Origin: Collinsella sp.
Lineage (GTDB): Bacteria; Actinomycetota; Coriobacteriia; Coriobacteriales; Coriobacteriaceae
DNA: 64,000 bases
Assembly (NCBI GenBank): GCA_018380195.1
Contig: JAGZUC010000001.1
Span: forward strand, 1-64,000
Direction: 5' to 3'
In this document: positions 26,071 to 35,721 of the stretch, piece by piece
How the letters are laid out: the number at the start of each line of letters is the position of its first letter
Position numbering within the stretch: position 1 is the stretch's first letter
The notes under the pieces: generated by a model
Seen by the model: only the letters and a program-made list of their open reading frames with translations
Told to the model about the DNA's origin: nothing
Database searches by the model: none
Translations under genes and position numbers: made by a program

Positions 26071-26369
26071 TTGATGGGGACGAGTAGTCGGCCGTCCGCA
26101 TGCTACAGAGAGCGGGAAGCGCTGAGAACCCGTGCATGCGACCGATGAAAATCACCCCGGAGCTGCGGTCCCAACGGACGTGCCGCGCAGACACGTCTTA
26201 GTAGATATCGCCGAGATGGTCGTCGATACAGGCCAGCCGAGTAACGGATGCGAGCGCGCGAATACGCGGGCGAGGGCATCTAAGCTGGGTGGTTAAACGA
26301 AGAGCTTTTGCGGGCGTACAGCTCGTTTTGTGGCGCTTCGTCCCAGCTTGTAGGGACGGGCGCTTTTTT
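26071..26369 (+). ncRNA. T-box leader controlling ileS
   Basis: Stem I can be drawn: GGGG (26076-26079) pairs with CCCC (26155-26158), AGTA (26083-26086) forms the S-turn side of the specifier loop, and the facing GAAAATCA contains ATC (26151-26153), an isoleucine codon. AGAGAGCGGG and GAGAACCC supply the distal loops. The antiterminator side has GGGTGGT (26287-26293) with CGAAG pairing to CTTCG (26336-26340). The competing terminator GCGC...CGTCCC / GGGACGGGCGC ends in TTTTTT at 26369. Uncharged tRNA-Ile would favour read-through. The T-box reads TGGTTAAACG rather than the usual TGGNACCGCG. Confidence 0.85.
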
Positions 26370-26412
26370 GGTGCCCAACGGGCGTGTGCGCCCATGACAT
26401 GAAAGGGGTACC

Positions 26413-29214
26413 GTGGCAAACGAGTACAAGCAGACGATGAATCTGCCCAAGACCGGTTTTCCCATGCGTGCCGGTCTTTCCAAGTCCGAGCCCAAGCGAC
26501 TCAAGGACTGGCAGGACAACAAGGTCTACGAGCAGGTTCTGAAGAAGAACGAGGGTCACAAGAAGTTCGTGCTGCACGACGGCCCTCCGTACGCCAACGG
26601 CCCGATCCACATCGGCCACGCCATGAACAAGATCTCCAAGGACATAATCAACCGTTACTGGATGATGCAGGGCTATGAGGTTCCCTATGTCCCCGGTTGG
26701 GACTGCCATGGCCAGCCGATCGAGCATAAGGTCGAGGAGAAGCTCGGCACCGAGAAGTTCAACCAGACCTCCACGGCTAAGATCCGCGAGCTTTGCAACA
26801 AGTTCGCTGTCGAGAACATCGAGCTGCAGAAGGCCGGCTTCCGTCGCCTGGGCGTGCTCGGCGATTGGGACAACCCCTATCTGACGCTCTATCACCAGCA
26901 TGACGCCGCCGACATCGAGGTTTTCAAGGCCATGTTCGACAAGGGCATGATCTATCGCGGCCACAAGCCCGTCCACTGGTGCAAGCACTGCCATACCGCA
27001 CTTGCTGAGGCCGAGATTGAGTACTCCGACGAGACGAGCCCGTCCATCTTCGTGCGCTTTGAGATGACCTCCAAGCCCGCCGGCCTCGAGAACTTCGACG
27101 GCCCGGTTGACTTTATCATCTGGACGACCACGCCGTGGACCATCCCCTCCGACCAGGCCGTTTCTCTCAAGCCCGGCGCCGCCTACGTCGCCGTTGAGCA
27201 CGACGGCCGCGCTGAGGTCATGCTCGAGGACCTGGCTCCCAAGTGCTGCGAGGAGTTTGGCTGGGAGTACACCCCGGTTGTGGTCGACGGCAAGCCCTAT
27301 GTGGTTCCCGCCGAGACCTTCCACCACATCCACTACAAGCAGCCGATCTTTGACGGTGTTGAGGGCGTGGCGCTGCTGGCCGATTACGTCGGTGTCGATG
27401 ACGGTACCGGTATCGTCCACAACTCGCCCGGCCACGGCGTCGACGACTACTTTGCCTGTCTCAAGGAGGGCATCACCGACATCTGTATGCCGGTCGATGA
27501 CGACGGCAAGTTCTACACCGGCGAGGAGTTTGGTACCGGCGGCCCCTTCAGCGGCATGGATACCGACGAGGCCAACCTGCACATCATCGAGTTCCTGCGC
27601 GAGCGCGGCACCCTGGTCCTCGAGAAGAAGATCACGCACAGCTATCCGCACTGCTGGCGCTGCAAACACCCGGTGCTCTTCCGCGCTACCGACCAGTGGT
27701 TTGTCTCGATGGACAAGACCGGCTTGCGTGAGCAGGCTGGCAAGGAGGTCCGTGAGAACGTCAAGTGGTATCCGGCCCACGCGGCCAACCGCATTGGCGC
27801 CATGGTCGAGCAGCGCCCTGACTGGTGCATCAGCCGTCAGCGCAATTGGGGCGTGCCGATCCCCAGCTACACCTGCGCCGACTGCGGCGAGAAGGTCATG
27901 AACGACGCCACGCTCGACGCCGTCATCAAGCTCTTCCACGAGAAGGGCTCCGACGCCTGGTTCACCGACGCTCCCGAGAGCTACCTGGGCGAGGCTTGCG
28001 TTTGCCCCAAGTGCGGCGGCCATCACCTCAAGGCCGATAAGGACATCCTCGACGTGTGGTGGGACTCCGGCGTGTCCTGGAAGGCCGTCTGCGAGTATCG
28101 CCCCGAGCTTGAGTACCCGGCGGACGTGTACCTCGAGGGCTCCGACCAGCACCGCGGTTGGTTCCAGAGCTCGCTGCTCACCTCGGTTGGCGCCAACGGC
28201 CATGCTCCCTACAAGGCGGTCGTCTCGCAGGGCTTCACGCTCGACGGCCAGGGCCGCAAGATGTCCAAGTCGCTCGGCAACGTCATCGACCCCAATAAGG
28301 TCTGTGACGAGATGGGTGCCGACATCATCCGCCTGTGGGTTGCCTCCGTCGACACCAGCTCCGACGTTTCCATCGACCACGAGATTCTCGCTCGTACGTC
28401 CGATGCCTACCGTCGTTTCCGCAACACGCTGCGCTTCCTGCTCTCCGAGCTCGAGGGCCAGTTTGAGCCCGAGACCGACGGCGTCGCTTTTGCCGATCTG
28501 CTGCCGCTCGACAAGCTCATGGTTGCCCGTCTGACCCAGGTCCAGGCCGAGGTCGACGACGCTTATTCTTGCTACGAGTTCCCGCGCGCTTACCGTGCGC
28601 TTTACGACTTCGTGGTTACCGAGCTTTCCAACGTGTACCTCGACGCCCTGAAGGATCGCCTGTACTGCGACAAGCCCGGCTCGCTCGAGCGCCGCAGCGC
28701 CCAGACCGTGCTGGCCGAGCTCTTCTCGATGCTCATGCGCGATCTGCAGCCGATTCTGTCCTACACCGTCGACGAGGCCATGGCCTATGCGCCTGCCGGC
28801 TGCGTCGATCACCAGAAGTACGCCGCGCTGCTCGATTGGTACAAGTCGCCCATCACGGTCGATGAGGCCAATGAGTTCGAGGGCGTGCTCGAGGCTTCGC
28901 TCGAGCTCCGTAGCGCCGTAACCAAGGCCCTTGAGGATGCCCGTTCTACCGGCACCTTCACCAAGAGCCAGCAAGTTCGCGTCAAGGCGGTCGTTCCCGC
29001 CGAGATGTACGCGCTGTTGACCGGTGACAAGGCCGTCGACCTGGCCGAGTTCTATATCGTCTCCGCTGTTGAGCTGACCCAGGGCGAGGAGCTTTCCGTT
29101 GCCATCGAGGCTGCCGAGGGCGAGTGCTGCGACCGTTGCTGGAACTATCGCACCACCGTCGGCGAGTACAACGGCCACGCTCACATCTGCGAGAGGTGTG
29201 CGAATGCCCTTTAA
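26413..29214 (+). CDS. ileS: Isoleucine--tRNA ligase
   Basis: IleRS charges tRNA-Ile and edits valine. The 933-residue class I synthetase has the HIGH motif at residues 66-69 and KMSKS at 616-620. The large CP1 editing domain lies between them, followed by the anticodon-binding domain. A C-terminal zinc-binding segment has CDRCWN and CERC. GTG 26413 follows AAAGGGG. The T-box with an ATC specifier directly upstream independently confirms the amino acid. A terminator follows. Confidence 0.97.
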   Translation: MANEYKQTMNLPKTGFPMRAGLSKSEPKRLKDWQDNKVYEQVLKKNEGHKKFVLHDGPPYANGPIHIGHAMNKISKDIINRYWMMQGYEVPYVPGWDCHGQPIEHKVEEKLGTEKFNQTSTAKIRELCNKFAVENIELQKAGFRRLGVLGDWDNPYLTLYHQHDAADIEVFKAMFDKGMIYRGHKPVHWCKHCHTALAEAEIEYSDETSPSIFVRFEMTSKPAGLENFDGPVDFIIWTTTPWTIPSDQAVSLKPGAAYVAVEHDGRAEVMLEDLAPKCCEEFGWEYTPVVVDGKPYVVPAETFHHIHYKQPIFDGVEGVALLADYVGVDDGTGIVHNSPGHGVDDYFACLKEGITDICMPVDDDGKFYTGEEFGTGGPFSGMDTDEANLHIIEFLRERGTLVLEKKITHSYPHCWRCKHPVLFRATDQWFVSMDKTGLREQAGKEVRENVKWYPAHAANRIGAMVEQRPDWCISRQRNWGVPIPSYTCADCGEKVMNDATLDAVIKLFHEKGSDAWFTDAPESYLGEACVCPKCGGHHLKADKDILDVWWDSGVSWKAVCEYRPELEYPADVYLEGSDQHRGWFQSSLLTSVGANGHAPYKAVVSQGFTLDGQGRKMSKSLGNVIDPNKVCDEMGADIIRLWVASVDTSSDVSIDHEILARTSDAYRRFRNTLRFLLSELEGQFEPETDGVAFADLLPLDKLMVARLTQVQAEVDDAYSCYEFPRAYRALYDFVVTELSNVYLDALKDRLYCDKPGSLERRSAQTVLAELFSMLMRDLQPILSYTVDEAMAYAPAGCVDHQKYAALLDWYKSPITVDEANEFEGVLEASLELRSAVTKALEDARSTGTFTKSQQVRVKAVVPAEMYALLTGDKAVDLAEFYIVSAVELTQGEELSVAIEAAEGECCDRCWNYRTTVGEYNGHAHICERCANAL

Positions 29215-29284
29215 GGCACGGTAACTCGGCATTTTGGTTATAGGGAGAATTTGGGCGCCTTCGGCCCATTTGCTCCGCTGATTA

Positions 29285-29322
29285 AAAGCGGCATTCTGTT
29301 TTTCGGAATGCCGCTTTCGTTT
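29285..29322 (+). terminator. Terminator after ileS
   Basis: AAAGCGGCATTC (29285-29296) pairs with GAATGCCGCTTT (29306-29317) around 9 bases, then CGTTTTT. Confidence 0.88.
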
Positions 29323-29436
29323 TTAGCTGGTTATTTCGCTTGCGTTGGTGGATATGTCGTGCGCTCTGCGTGTGGCAATATAAGATGGTAAATTGCGTTA
29401 AACGGAATTCGATTGTTTTGAGGGTAGGGGATTTCT

Positions 29437-30036
29437 TTGGGTCGTTCTGCGGATATGACGCCGCCTTTGCGTTGGCGGTTGGGTGTTGCCGGTGGTGTGG
29501 CGTTGGCCGTGCTGCTTGTTGACCAGCTGACCAAGCTTGCGGTTCGTGCCGTGGGCGACACTTTGCATGTGACCGTTATCCCCGGTGTGATCGACTTCCT
29601 TTTTGTGCGTAACATCGGTGCTGCCTTTAGCATGGGCGAGGGCCATGGCATCGCGTTTGCCGTGCTGGCGCTGGCGGTCATTATCGCCATTATCGTGTAC
29701 CTCGTTCGAGCACCTCAACTCGCTCGCCTTGAGGTTGTGGGTATGGCGATGGTTGCGGGCGGTGCCATCGGTAACGCGATCGATCGCCTGGCTATGGGCT
29801 TTGTGACCGATTTTATTGCCACCACCTTCATTGACTTCCCCGTCTTCAATGTGGCCGATATCGGTATTACCGTGGGCGTCGTGCTCGCCCTCTTCGGCTA
29901 TATGTTCTTGAGTCCCGCCGCTCGCGAGGTCGATGCGACCGCCGAGCTTAACGCCCGTGACGAAGCCCGCGCTAAGCGCAAGGCCCAGCAACGTGGGGAG
30001 CGTGCCCGCAAGATTCGCGAAAGGAATGAGCGCTAA
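29437..30036 (+). CDS. lspA: Lipoprotein signal peptidase (signal peptidase II)
   Basis: LspA removes signal peptides from prolipoproteins in the membrane. The 199-residue protein has four membrane segments. The catalytic aspartates are in GNAIDR (near residue 116) and FNVADIGI (near 138), and VRNIGAAFSMG is conserved. AGGGGA (29425-29430) supports the TTG start at 29437. The tail beyond the last membrane segment is long and highly charged (EARAKRKAQQRGERARK). It overlaps rluD by one base (TAATG), the common lspA-rluD pair. Confidence 0.94.
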   Translation: MGRSADMTPPLRWRLGVAGGVALAVLLVDQLTKLAVRAVGDTLHVTVIPGVIDFLFVRNIGAAFSMGEGHGIAFAVLALAVIIAIIVYLVRAPQLARLEVVGMAMVAGGAIGNAIDRLAMGFVTDFIATTFIDFPVFNVADIGITVGVVLALFGYMFLSPAAREVDATAELNARDEARAKRKAQQRGERARKIRERNER

Positions 30037-31049
30037 TGGCCGACATCCATATTCTTGTTGCCGACGATTCCGCTGGCCGGCGTCTCGACGCCTTTTTGGG
30101 CGCCAACGACGGTTGCCCCACGCGCTCTGCCTGCGCACATCTGATCGAGGGAGGCGCCGTTGCCGTCAATGGCGAGACCTGCCTGTCCAAAAAGTACGCC
30201 GTGCGCGCCGGCGATCGCATTTCGGTCGATCTGCCCGAGCCGCACGATCCCACCGACGTGATCCCCGAGGCCATCCCGCTCGACATTCGCTATGAGGACG
30301 ACTATCTCATCGTGCTCTCCAAGCAGCGTGGCCTGGTGTGCCATCCTGCCCACGGCCACGAGAGCGGCACGCTAGCCAACGCCCTGGTCTATCACTGCGG
30401 TATCGACCATCTGGGCACCGTGCAGGGCGAGGACCGCCCCGGCATCGTGCATCGTTTGGATCGCGATACCTCGGGCCTCATGCTTGCGGCAAAAGACGAC
30501 GACACGCAGCGCGCACTCCAAAATCTCATTCGCACGCGCACGCTCGATCGTCGCTATATCACGCTCGTTCACGGACATATCGCTATGGATGAGGGCACCA
30601 TTAACACCGGCATTGCCCGTTCTACGCGTGACCGTGTCAAGATGGCGGTTTCGGACGATCCTTTCGCGCGCCAGGCCATTACGACCTTTAAGGTCCTCGT
30701 GCGCTTCGATTCCACGCGTTTTGACGACGGCTATACGCTCGTCGAGTGCCACCTGTTTACGGGCCGCACACATCAGATTCGCGTGCATATGCGCCATATC
30801 AACCACGCCTGCGTGGGCGATCCGCTCTACGGCAAGTGCGATGCACGCGCCGATCAGGGTCTGACCAGGCAATTCCTTCATTCCTGGCGTGTTGCATTCG
30901 ACCATCCCGTGACGGGGGAGCGCATTGAGTGCCGCGACGAGCTGCCGTGGGATCTCGCTGCGGTTCTTGACGACCTGGCCCCGCGCTCGCTTGGTCGCAC
31001 CGCTGCCGGCGACGAGATCGTTCCTCAGCTCGGTCTTCTCGAAGCCTAG
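30036..31049 (+). CDS. RluA-family pseudouridine synthase (RluD-like)
   Basis: This 337-residue enzyme converts uridines to pseudouridine, most likely in 23S rRNA. It has an N-terminal S4 domain (about 10-65) and the catalytic motif HRLDRDTSG near residue 139, whose second Asp is the nucleophile. GRTHQIRVHM is the third family motif. It is coupled to lspA. The exact site is not deducible; RluD is the usual member in this position. Confidence 0.93.
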   Translation: MADIHILVADDSAGRRLDAFLGANDGCPTRSACAHLIEGGAVAVNGETCLSKKYAVRAGDRISVDLPEPHDPTDVIPEAIPLDIRYEDDYLIVLSKQRGLVCHPAHGHESGTLANALVYHCGIDHLGTVQGEDRPGIVHRLDRDTSGLMLAAKDDDTQRALQNLIRTRTLDRRYITLVHGHIAMDEGTINTGIARSTRDRVKMAVSDDPFARQAITTFKVLVRFDSTRFDDGYTLVECHLFTGRTHQIRVHMRHINHACVGDPLYGKCDARADQGLTRQFLHSWRVAFDHPVTGERIECRDELPWDLAAVLDDLAPRSLGRTAAGDEIVPQLGLLEA

Positions 31050-31131
31050 TCAGTATTAGGTGGTTTCTTGAACGCCCCTAGCCTGCGGTAAGATATACGA
31101 TTGTTTACGTAACGCGTTCCTGGGAGCCTGC

Positions 31132-32427
31132 ATGCTCGCCTTTTTACAAACCAACACGCCCATCGTGATCTTCAACCAGATTGTCGTCACGCTGCTCACG
31201 GTCTGCTTTCTGTACCAGGTGGTCTTCTTTGTCATCGGTGCTCTTCGTGGCGAGGTCGCGCCTCCCAAGGCCAAAAAACTCCACCGCTATGCCTTCTTTA
31301 TCGCGGCGCATAACGAGGAGGCCGTGATCGCCAACCTCGTTCGCTCTATCAAGGACCAGGATTATCCGTCCGAGCTTATCGAGGTCTTTGTGGTCGCCGA
31401 TGCCTGCACCGACAACACGGCACAGCTTGCGCGCGAGGCGGGCGCTATTGTCTATGAGCGCAACGACCTTGCCCGCAAGGGTAAGAGCTGGGTCATGGAC
31501 TTTGGTTTCGACCGTATTCTTAACGAGTATCCGGATACGTTTGAAGGTTACTTTATCTTCGATGCCGATAACGTCATCTCCCGCGATTACGTCTCCAAGA
31601 TGAACGATGCCTTTGACCAGGGCTTCCATGTGGTCACGAGCTATCGCAACTCCAAGAACTTTGGCAGCTCGTGGATCTCGGCAGCTAATGCTACTTGGTA
31701 CCTGCGTGAGGCGCGCTTTCTCAACAACGCGCGCAATATCTGCAAGACTTCTTGCGCTGTCTCGGGTTCGGGCTACCTCATCTCCGCCAGCGTTATCGAG
31801 GGCATGCACGGTTGGCAGTTCCATACGCTGACCGAGGATATTCAGTTCACCACGTTCTGCGCCATTCACGGCATTCGCATCGGTTATGCGCCGGCGGAGT
31901 TCTTTGACGAACAGCCCGTGACGTTTAAGGCGTCCTGGAAACAGCGCATGCGGTGGACCAAGGGCTTTTACCAGGTGTTCTTTACCTACGGTAAGCATCT
32001 GGTCAAGTCAACCTTCCGCTACCATCGCTTTGCCGCCTACGACATGTTTATGACCATCGCCCCGGGTATGCTGCTGTCCCTGATCTCCATGCTCGCCAAT
32101 GCGACGTTCCTGATCGTGGGCGGTCTTTCGCACGGCTTCTTGGCTACCGAAGTCGAGATGCAGGCGTGCGCCGCTTCGCTCATTATGACCTTCGCCATGA
32201 TGTATCAGACGTTCTTCATCTTGGCGCTGCTCACGACTATCTTTGAGTACAAGCATATTCACTGTGCGCAAAAGTGGCGCCTGGTGACCAACCTGTTTAC
32301 CTTCCCGATCTTTATGTTCAGCTATATCCCCATCACGGTGGCAGCGCTGTTCCTGAAGGTCGACTGGGTTCCTACCCAGCATGCCGTAAACGTCACCCTC
32401 GACGAGGTCATGCAAGGCGCCAAATAA
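31132..32427 (+). CDS. Membrane-anchored family 2 glycosyltransferase
   Basis: This 431-residue protein has an N-terminal membrane helix (IVVTLLTVCFLYQVVFFVIG), a GT-A domain and three or four C-terminal membrane helices. The GT2 domain shows FIAAHNEEAVIANLV, the DAD metal motif in FIFDADNVIS, and the processive-type QxxRW motif in QRMRWTKG. Relatives make or extend surface polysaccharides or glycolipids. It is transcribed alone, ending in a dispersed hairpin terminator. The sugar donor and product are unknown. Confidence 0.87.
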   Translation: MLAFLQTNTPIVIFNQIVVTLLTVCFLYQVVFFVIGALRGEVAPPKAKKLHRYAFFIAAHNEEAVIANLVRSIKDQDYPSELIEVFVVADACTDNTAQLAREAGAIVYERNDLARKGKSWVMDFGFDRILNEYPDTFEGYFIFDADNVISRDYVSKMNDAFDQGFHVVTSYRNSKNFGSSWISAANATWYLREARFLNNARNICKTSCAVSGSGYLISASVIEGMHGWQFHTLTEDIQFTTFCAIHGIRIGYAPAEFFDEQPVTFKASWKQRMRWTKGFYQVFFTYGKHLVKSTFRYHRFAAYDMFMTIAPGMLLSLISMLANATFLIVGGLSHGFLATEVEMQACAASLIMTFAMMYQTFFILALLTTIFEYKHIHCAQKWRLVTNLFTFPIFMFSYIPITVAALFLKVDWVPTQHAVNVTLDEVMQGAK

Positions 32428-32435
32428 CCACCACC

Positions 32436-32476
32436 AAAACCACCGCAAAGGGGACAGGCACCTTTGTGGTGGTTTT
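32436..32476 (+). terminator. Dispersed hairpin, copy 2, terminator of the glycosyltransferase gene
   Basis: AAAACCACCGCAAAGG (32436-32451) pairs with 32461-32476 (one G-T) around GGACAGGCA, followed by TTG. It is the reverse complement of the hairpin at 24794-24834 except for one base, loop included. Confidence 0.85.
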
Positions 32477-32508
32477 TGCGTTTGAGCTGCTGCCCAAGGA
32501 GGTTTTCG

Positions 32509-32931
32509 ATGATCTATATCCCGTTTTGGATTTGCATCTTTGCCGGCGCGTGGATTGATGCCCGTGAGCGGCGGTTTCCCAATGGGCTTGCCGGCGCATG
32601 TGCCGTGGCGGCGTTGGCGGGTGTTTGGCTCGACCTCGGTTTGAACACTGCGCTTGACCACGCGGGTCTTGCCGTCATTGTGTATCTTGCTCTCGTGCTG
32701 ACTGAGTCCCTCTGGCGTCGTCTTCGCCAAATCCCGGGCATTGGCATGGGGGACGTCAAGGCACTCTTTGCCCTTTGTACCTTCGATCCCCTGGGCGGCG
32801 TTGTCGCGTTTGCGGTTGCGCTCCTGACCCTTGCCGTCGCTTGCCTCATCGCAAAATCACGCTCCCTGCCATTGCTGCCGTTTTTGGTGCCTATTTTTGC
32901 CATAATCGAGGTCGTGGGCTGCACTTTGTAA
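32509..32931 (+). CDS. Small prepilin peptidase-like (A24 family) membrane protein
   Basis: This 140-residue polytopic membrane protein resembles the A24 aspartic prepilin peptidases. The first catalytic Asp is in the context WIDARERRFPN near residue 16 and the second is in GIGMGDVKALF near 82 (GxGD). It lacks the N-methyltransferase domain, so it is the short form. AAGGAGG at 32496-32502 fixes ATG 32509. It would process type IV pilin-like or Tad/Flp pilin leaders, but no pilus genes are in the window. It lies 31 bases before the HD-domain gene. Confidence 0.82.
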   Translation: MIYIPFWICIFAGAWIDARERRFPNGLAGACAVAALAGVWLDLGLNTALDHAGLAVIVYLALVLTESLWRRLRQIPGIGMGDVKALFALCTFDPLGGVVAFAVALLTLAVACLIAKSRSLPLLPFLVPIFAIIEVVGCTL

Positions 32932-32962
32932 CCGATTGCGCATCCTTCTTAAGGAGCATGCC

Positions 32963-34210
32963 ATGGCAACTAATCAAGAAACGGCCGTCATTAAGGCGCG
33001 CATGGACCGTATCCCCTCGGCGTTGTCGCCCGAACTTGTCGAGCGCATTGCCGCCGATCGTGCTTCGGGCTATGTCAACCCGTATCGCTGCAACGACGAT
33101 CAGGTCATTCGTCGTATTGATCGCGCCGCCGACAAAGGTACGCTTATGCGTCCGGCGTTTATGCGCGATACCGAAAAGATACTTCATCTTCCGGCGTACA
33201 CCCGTTATGCAGGCAAAACGCAGGTCTTTAGCTTCCGTAGCAATGACGATCTGTCACGCCGCGGTTTGCACGTGCAGCTTGTCTCCCGCATTGCGCGCGA
33301 TATCGGTCGCGCCCTGGGGCTCAATTGCGATCTGATCGAGGCGATTGGCCTGGGTCACGACTTGGGACACACGCCTTTCGGCCATGCCGGCGAGCGCTTC
33401 CTCAACGATATCTATCATGAGCGTACGGGGCGTTATTTTTTCCATAACGTGCAGTCGGTCCGCGTGCTCGACGCACTGTACGGCCGCAACGTGTCGCTCC
33501 AGACGCTCGACGGCGTGCTATGCCATAACGGCGAGTACGAGCAGCGTGTGTTTGAGCTCTCGGACATGAGCTCCTTTGACCAGTTTGACCAGACGGTTGA
33601 GGATTGCATTGCCACGGGCTATAGCGCAATTGGGCATCTGCGTCCCATGACGCTCGAGGGCTGCGTCGTTCGCATCTCGGATATTCTTGCCTACGTCGGT
33701 CGTGACCGTCAGGATGCGATCGCGGCGGGCCTGCTGTCACCCGACGCTTTTGATGATGGCCGGGGCGGTGCCTACAACAGCTGGATCCTTACGCACGCTT
33801 CCATCGATATCGTTGAGCACAGCTATGGTAAGCCGCGCATCGAGATGAGCGAGGACCTGTTTGAGGAAATCCGCCGAGCCAAGCGCGAGAACTACGAGAA
33901 GATCTATAGCAAGGGCGGTATCGAATGCGATTCCGAGGTGGAGCTGCGCGAGGCGTTCGAAAAGCTCTACGACCGTTGCCTGCGGGATCTAAACAGTGGT
34001 GACGAGTCCTCTTACATCTTTAAGCACCATATTTCGCGCATTGAGCAGCAGCTTTCCTACTACGATCGCACCTATGCCTGGCAGGAGAACAAGGATCAAG
34101 CCGTGGTGGATTATATCGCGAGCATGACGGACGGTTATTTCTGCGAACTGACGAGCAAGCTGTTCCCGGGTCTAAAGTTTCCGCATCGTACCTATATTAA
34201 CGAACGGTAG
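32963..34210 (+). CDS. dGTPase-like HD domain phosphohydrolase
   Basis: This 415-residue HD-superfamily protein most resembles deoxyguanosinetriphosphate triphosphohydrolases. RSNDDLSRRGLHVQLVSRIA precedes the HD motif GLGHDLGHTPFGHAGE near residue 130, and a further motif contains LCHNGEYE. AAGGAG (32951-32956) fits ATG 32963. The family hydrolyses dNTPs to deoxynucleosides plus triphosphate. The N-terminal ~70 residues and the C-terminus vary in this group, so the exact substrate is uncertain. Confidence 0.85.
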   Translation: MATNQETAVIKARMDRIPSALSPELVERIAADRASGYVNPYRCNDDQVIRRIDRAADKGTLMRPAFMRDTEKILHLPAYTRYAGKTQVFSFRSNDDLSRRGLHVQLVSRIARDIGRALGLNCDLIEAIGLGHDLGHTPFGHAGERFLNDIYHERTGRYFFHNVQSVRVLDALYGRNVSLQTLDGVLCHNGEYEQRVFELSDMSSFDQFDQTVEDCIATGYSAIGHLRPMTLEGCVVRISDILAYVGRDRQDAIAAGLLSPDAFDDGRGGAYNSWILTHASIDIVEHSYGKPRIEMSEDLFEEIRRAKRENYEKIYSKGGIECDSEVELREAFEKLYDRCLRDLNSGDESSYIFKHHISRIEQQLSYYDRTYAWQENKDQAVVDYIASMTDGYFCELTSKLFPGLKFPHRTYINER

Positions 34211-34265
34211 TTCGTATCCTTTCGGTATACTGGTTAGTTGAAAACGTTTTTGATTGATACACGGG

Positions 34266-35621
34266 ATGGCTATGGACGACCTTTTTTCTGCTTCGACGCG
34301 CGAGCGTTCCTTTCAGAATGCGCCGCTTGCGGTGCGTATGCGCCCCAATTCGCTCGACGAGTATGTGGGCCAGCAAAAGGCCGTCGGTAATGGCTCATGG
34401 TTGCGTGCCGCGATCGAACACGACGTGCTTTCCAGTGTGATTTTGTATGGGCCGGCTGGTACGGGTAAGACGACGCTGGCCCATATTATCGCCAACCATA
34501 CTAAGAGCGAGTTTGTCGAGGTCAGCGCTGTGACGGGCACCGTGAAGGACTTGCGCCGCGTGATTGATGAGGCCAAGACGCGCCTGAATACCTACGACCG
34601 CCGCACCATTCTATTCATCGATGAGATTCACCGCTTCTCTAAGTCGCAGCAGGATGCCCTGCTGCATGCAGTTGAGAACCGTACCGTCATTATGATTGGC
34701 GCCACGACGGAGAATCCGTACTTCGAGGTCAACTCGGCACTGTTGTCGCGTGGGCGTGTGGTGGAGCTTGAGCATCTGAAGGATGAGGATATCGCCACGC
34801 TTATTGAACGTGCGCTTGAGGCACCGCAGGGCTTGAACGGTAAGTTCTCGGCCGATGAGGATACGGTCAAGACCATCTGCACGCTGGCAGCGGGTGACGC
34901 TCGCTCGGCGCTCACGACGCTCGAGCTTGCGAGCGAGATTGCCGTCACGCGTCCCGATACCGAGGGAACGCCAGCGCCCGCGGCGGGGGAGCGCTATCCC
35001 ATCACCGTGGATGACGTGAAGATCGCCAACCCGCGTCGCGGCTTTACATACGACAAAAACGGCGACATGCACTACGACATCATCAGTGCGTTTATTAAGT
35101 CTATGCGCGGTAGTGACCCCGATGCCACGATCTATTGGCTCGCGCGCATGATCGATGCTGGGGAGGATCCTAAGTTTATCGCTCGCCGTATTATGATTCA
35201 CGCTTCTGAGGATGTTGGCAACGCCGACCCGCAGGCGCTTTTGGTGGCGCATGCCGCGTTTAAGTCTGCTGAGGTCATTGGCTATCCCGAGTGCCGCATT
35301 AACCTTGCTCAGGCTGCACTCTATGTGTGCTTGGCGCCTAAGTCAAACGCATGTGAGGCCTCGATTGACGCGGCGTTGGCCGATATTCATAGCAGCGGTT
35401 TACGTGAGGTGCCGAGTTATTTGCGCGATCGTCATCGCCCAGGTAGCGACGAATACGGTGTATATAAGTATCCGCATGATTATCCCGAAGGCTGGGTCGA
35501 TCAGCGCTATTTGCCCGAAGGCTTGGAACGCGGTGCATTTTGGCAGCCTGCCGGCCGCGGTTGGGAAGAATGGCGCGTAGAGCAAAGTGAACGCGACCGC
35601 AGCGGGAATGCACCGAAGTAG
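34266..35621 (+). CDS. rarA: Replication-associated recombination protein A (RarA/MgsA)
   Basis: This AAA+ ATPase of the RarA/MgsA family acts at stalled replication forks. The protein of about 451 residues has Walker A GPAGTGKTTL near residue 62, Walker B LFIDEIHRF, ENPYFEVNSALLSR (sensor region), and the C-terminal MgsA domain with KSMRGSDPDAT and MIHASEDVGNADPQA. The start could be ATG 34266 or ATG 34272; neither has a strong ribosome-binding site. The family name is secure. Confidence 0.94.
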   Translation: MAMDDLFSASTRERSFQNAPLAVRMRPNSLDEYVGQQKAVGNGSWLRAAIEHDVLSSVILYGPAGTGKTTLAHIIANHTKSEFVEVSAVTGTVKDLRRVIDEAKTRLNTYDRRTILFIDEIHRFSKSQQDALLHAVENRTVIMIGATTENPYFEVNSALLSRGRVVELEHLKDEDIATLIERALEAPQGLNGKFSADEDTVKTICTLAAGDARSALTTLELASEIAVTRPDTEGTPAPAAGERYPITVDDVKIANPRRGFTYDKNGDMHYDIISAFIKSMRGSDPDATIYWLARMIDAGEDPKFIARRIMIHASEDVGNADPQALLVAHAAFKSAEVIGYPECRINLAQAALYVCLAPKSNACEASIDAALADIHSSGLREVPSYLRDRHRPGSDEYGVYKYPHDYPEGWVDQRYLPEGLERGAFWQPAGRGWEEWRVEQSERDRSGNAPK

Positions 35622-35663
35622 CTGCTGATAATTTTGTCCCACGTTGCTGCTCATGGCATGTTC

Positions 35664-35681
35664 GGTCCCCTTTGGGGTACC
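35664..35681 (+). repeat. Short palindrome upstream of the DUF948 gene
   Basis: GGTCCCCTTTGGGGTACC forms a nearly perfect hairpin in the 100-base gap between rarA and the next operon. It could be a terminator core without a T-run, or an operator. Confidence 0.35.
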
Positions 35682-35721
35682 ATGGAAACCGTCTGTATAT
35701 CGATTCCTTTGGGAGGCTTGT

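Noticed and set aside
26293..29232. 979-codon - strand open frame opposite ileS
   Set aside because: It extends across the T-box terminator and mirrors ileS codon usage; no start signal or domain is seen.
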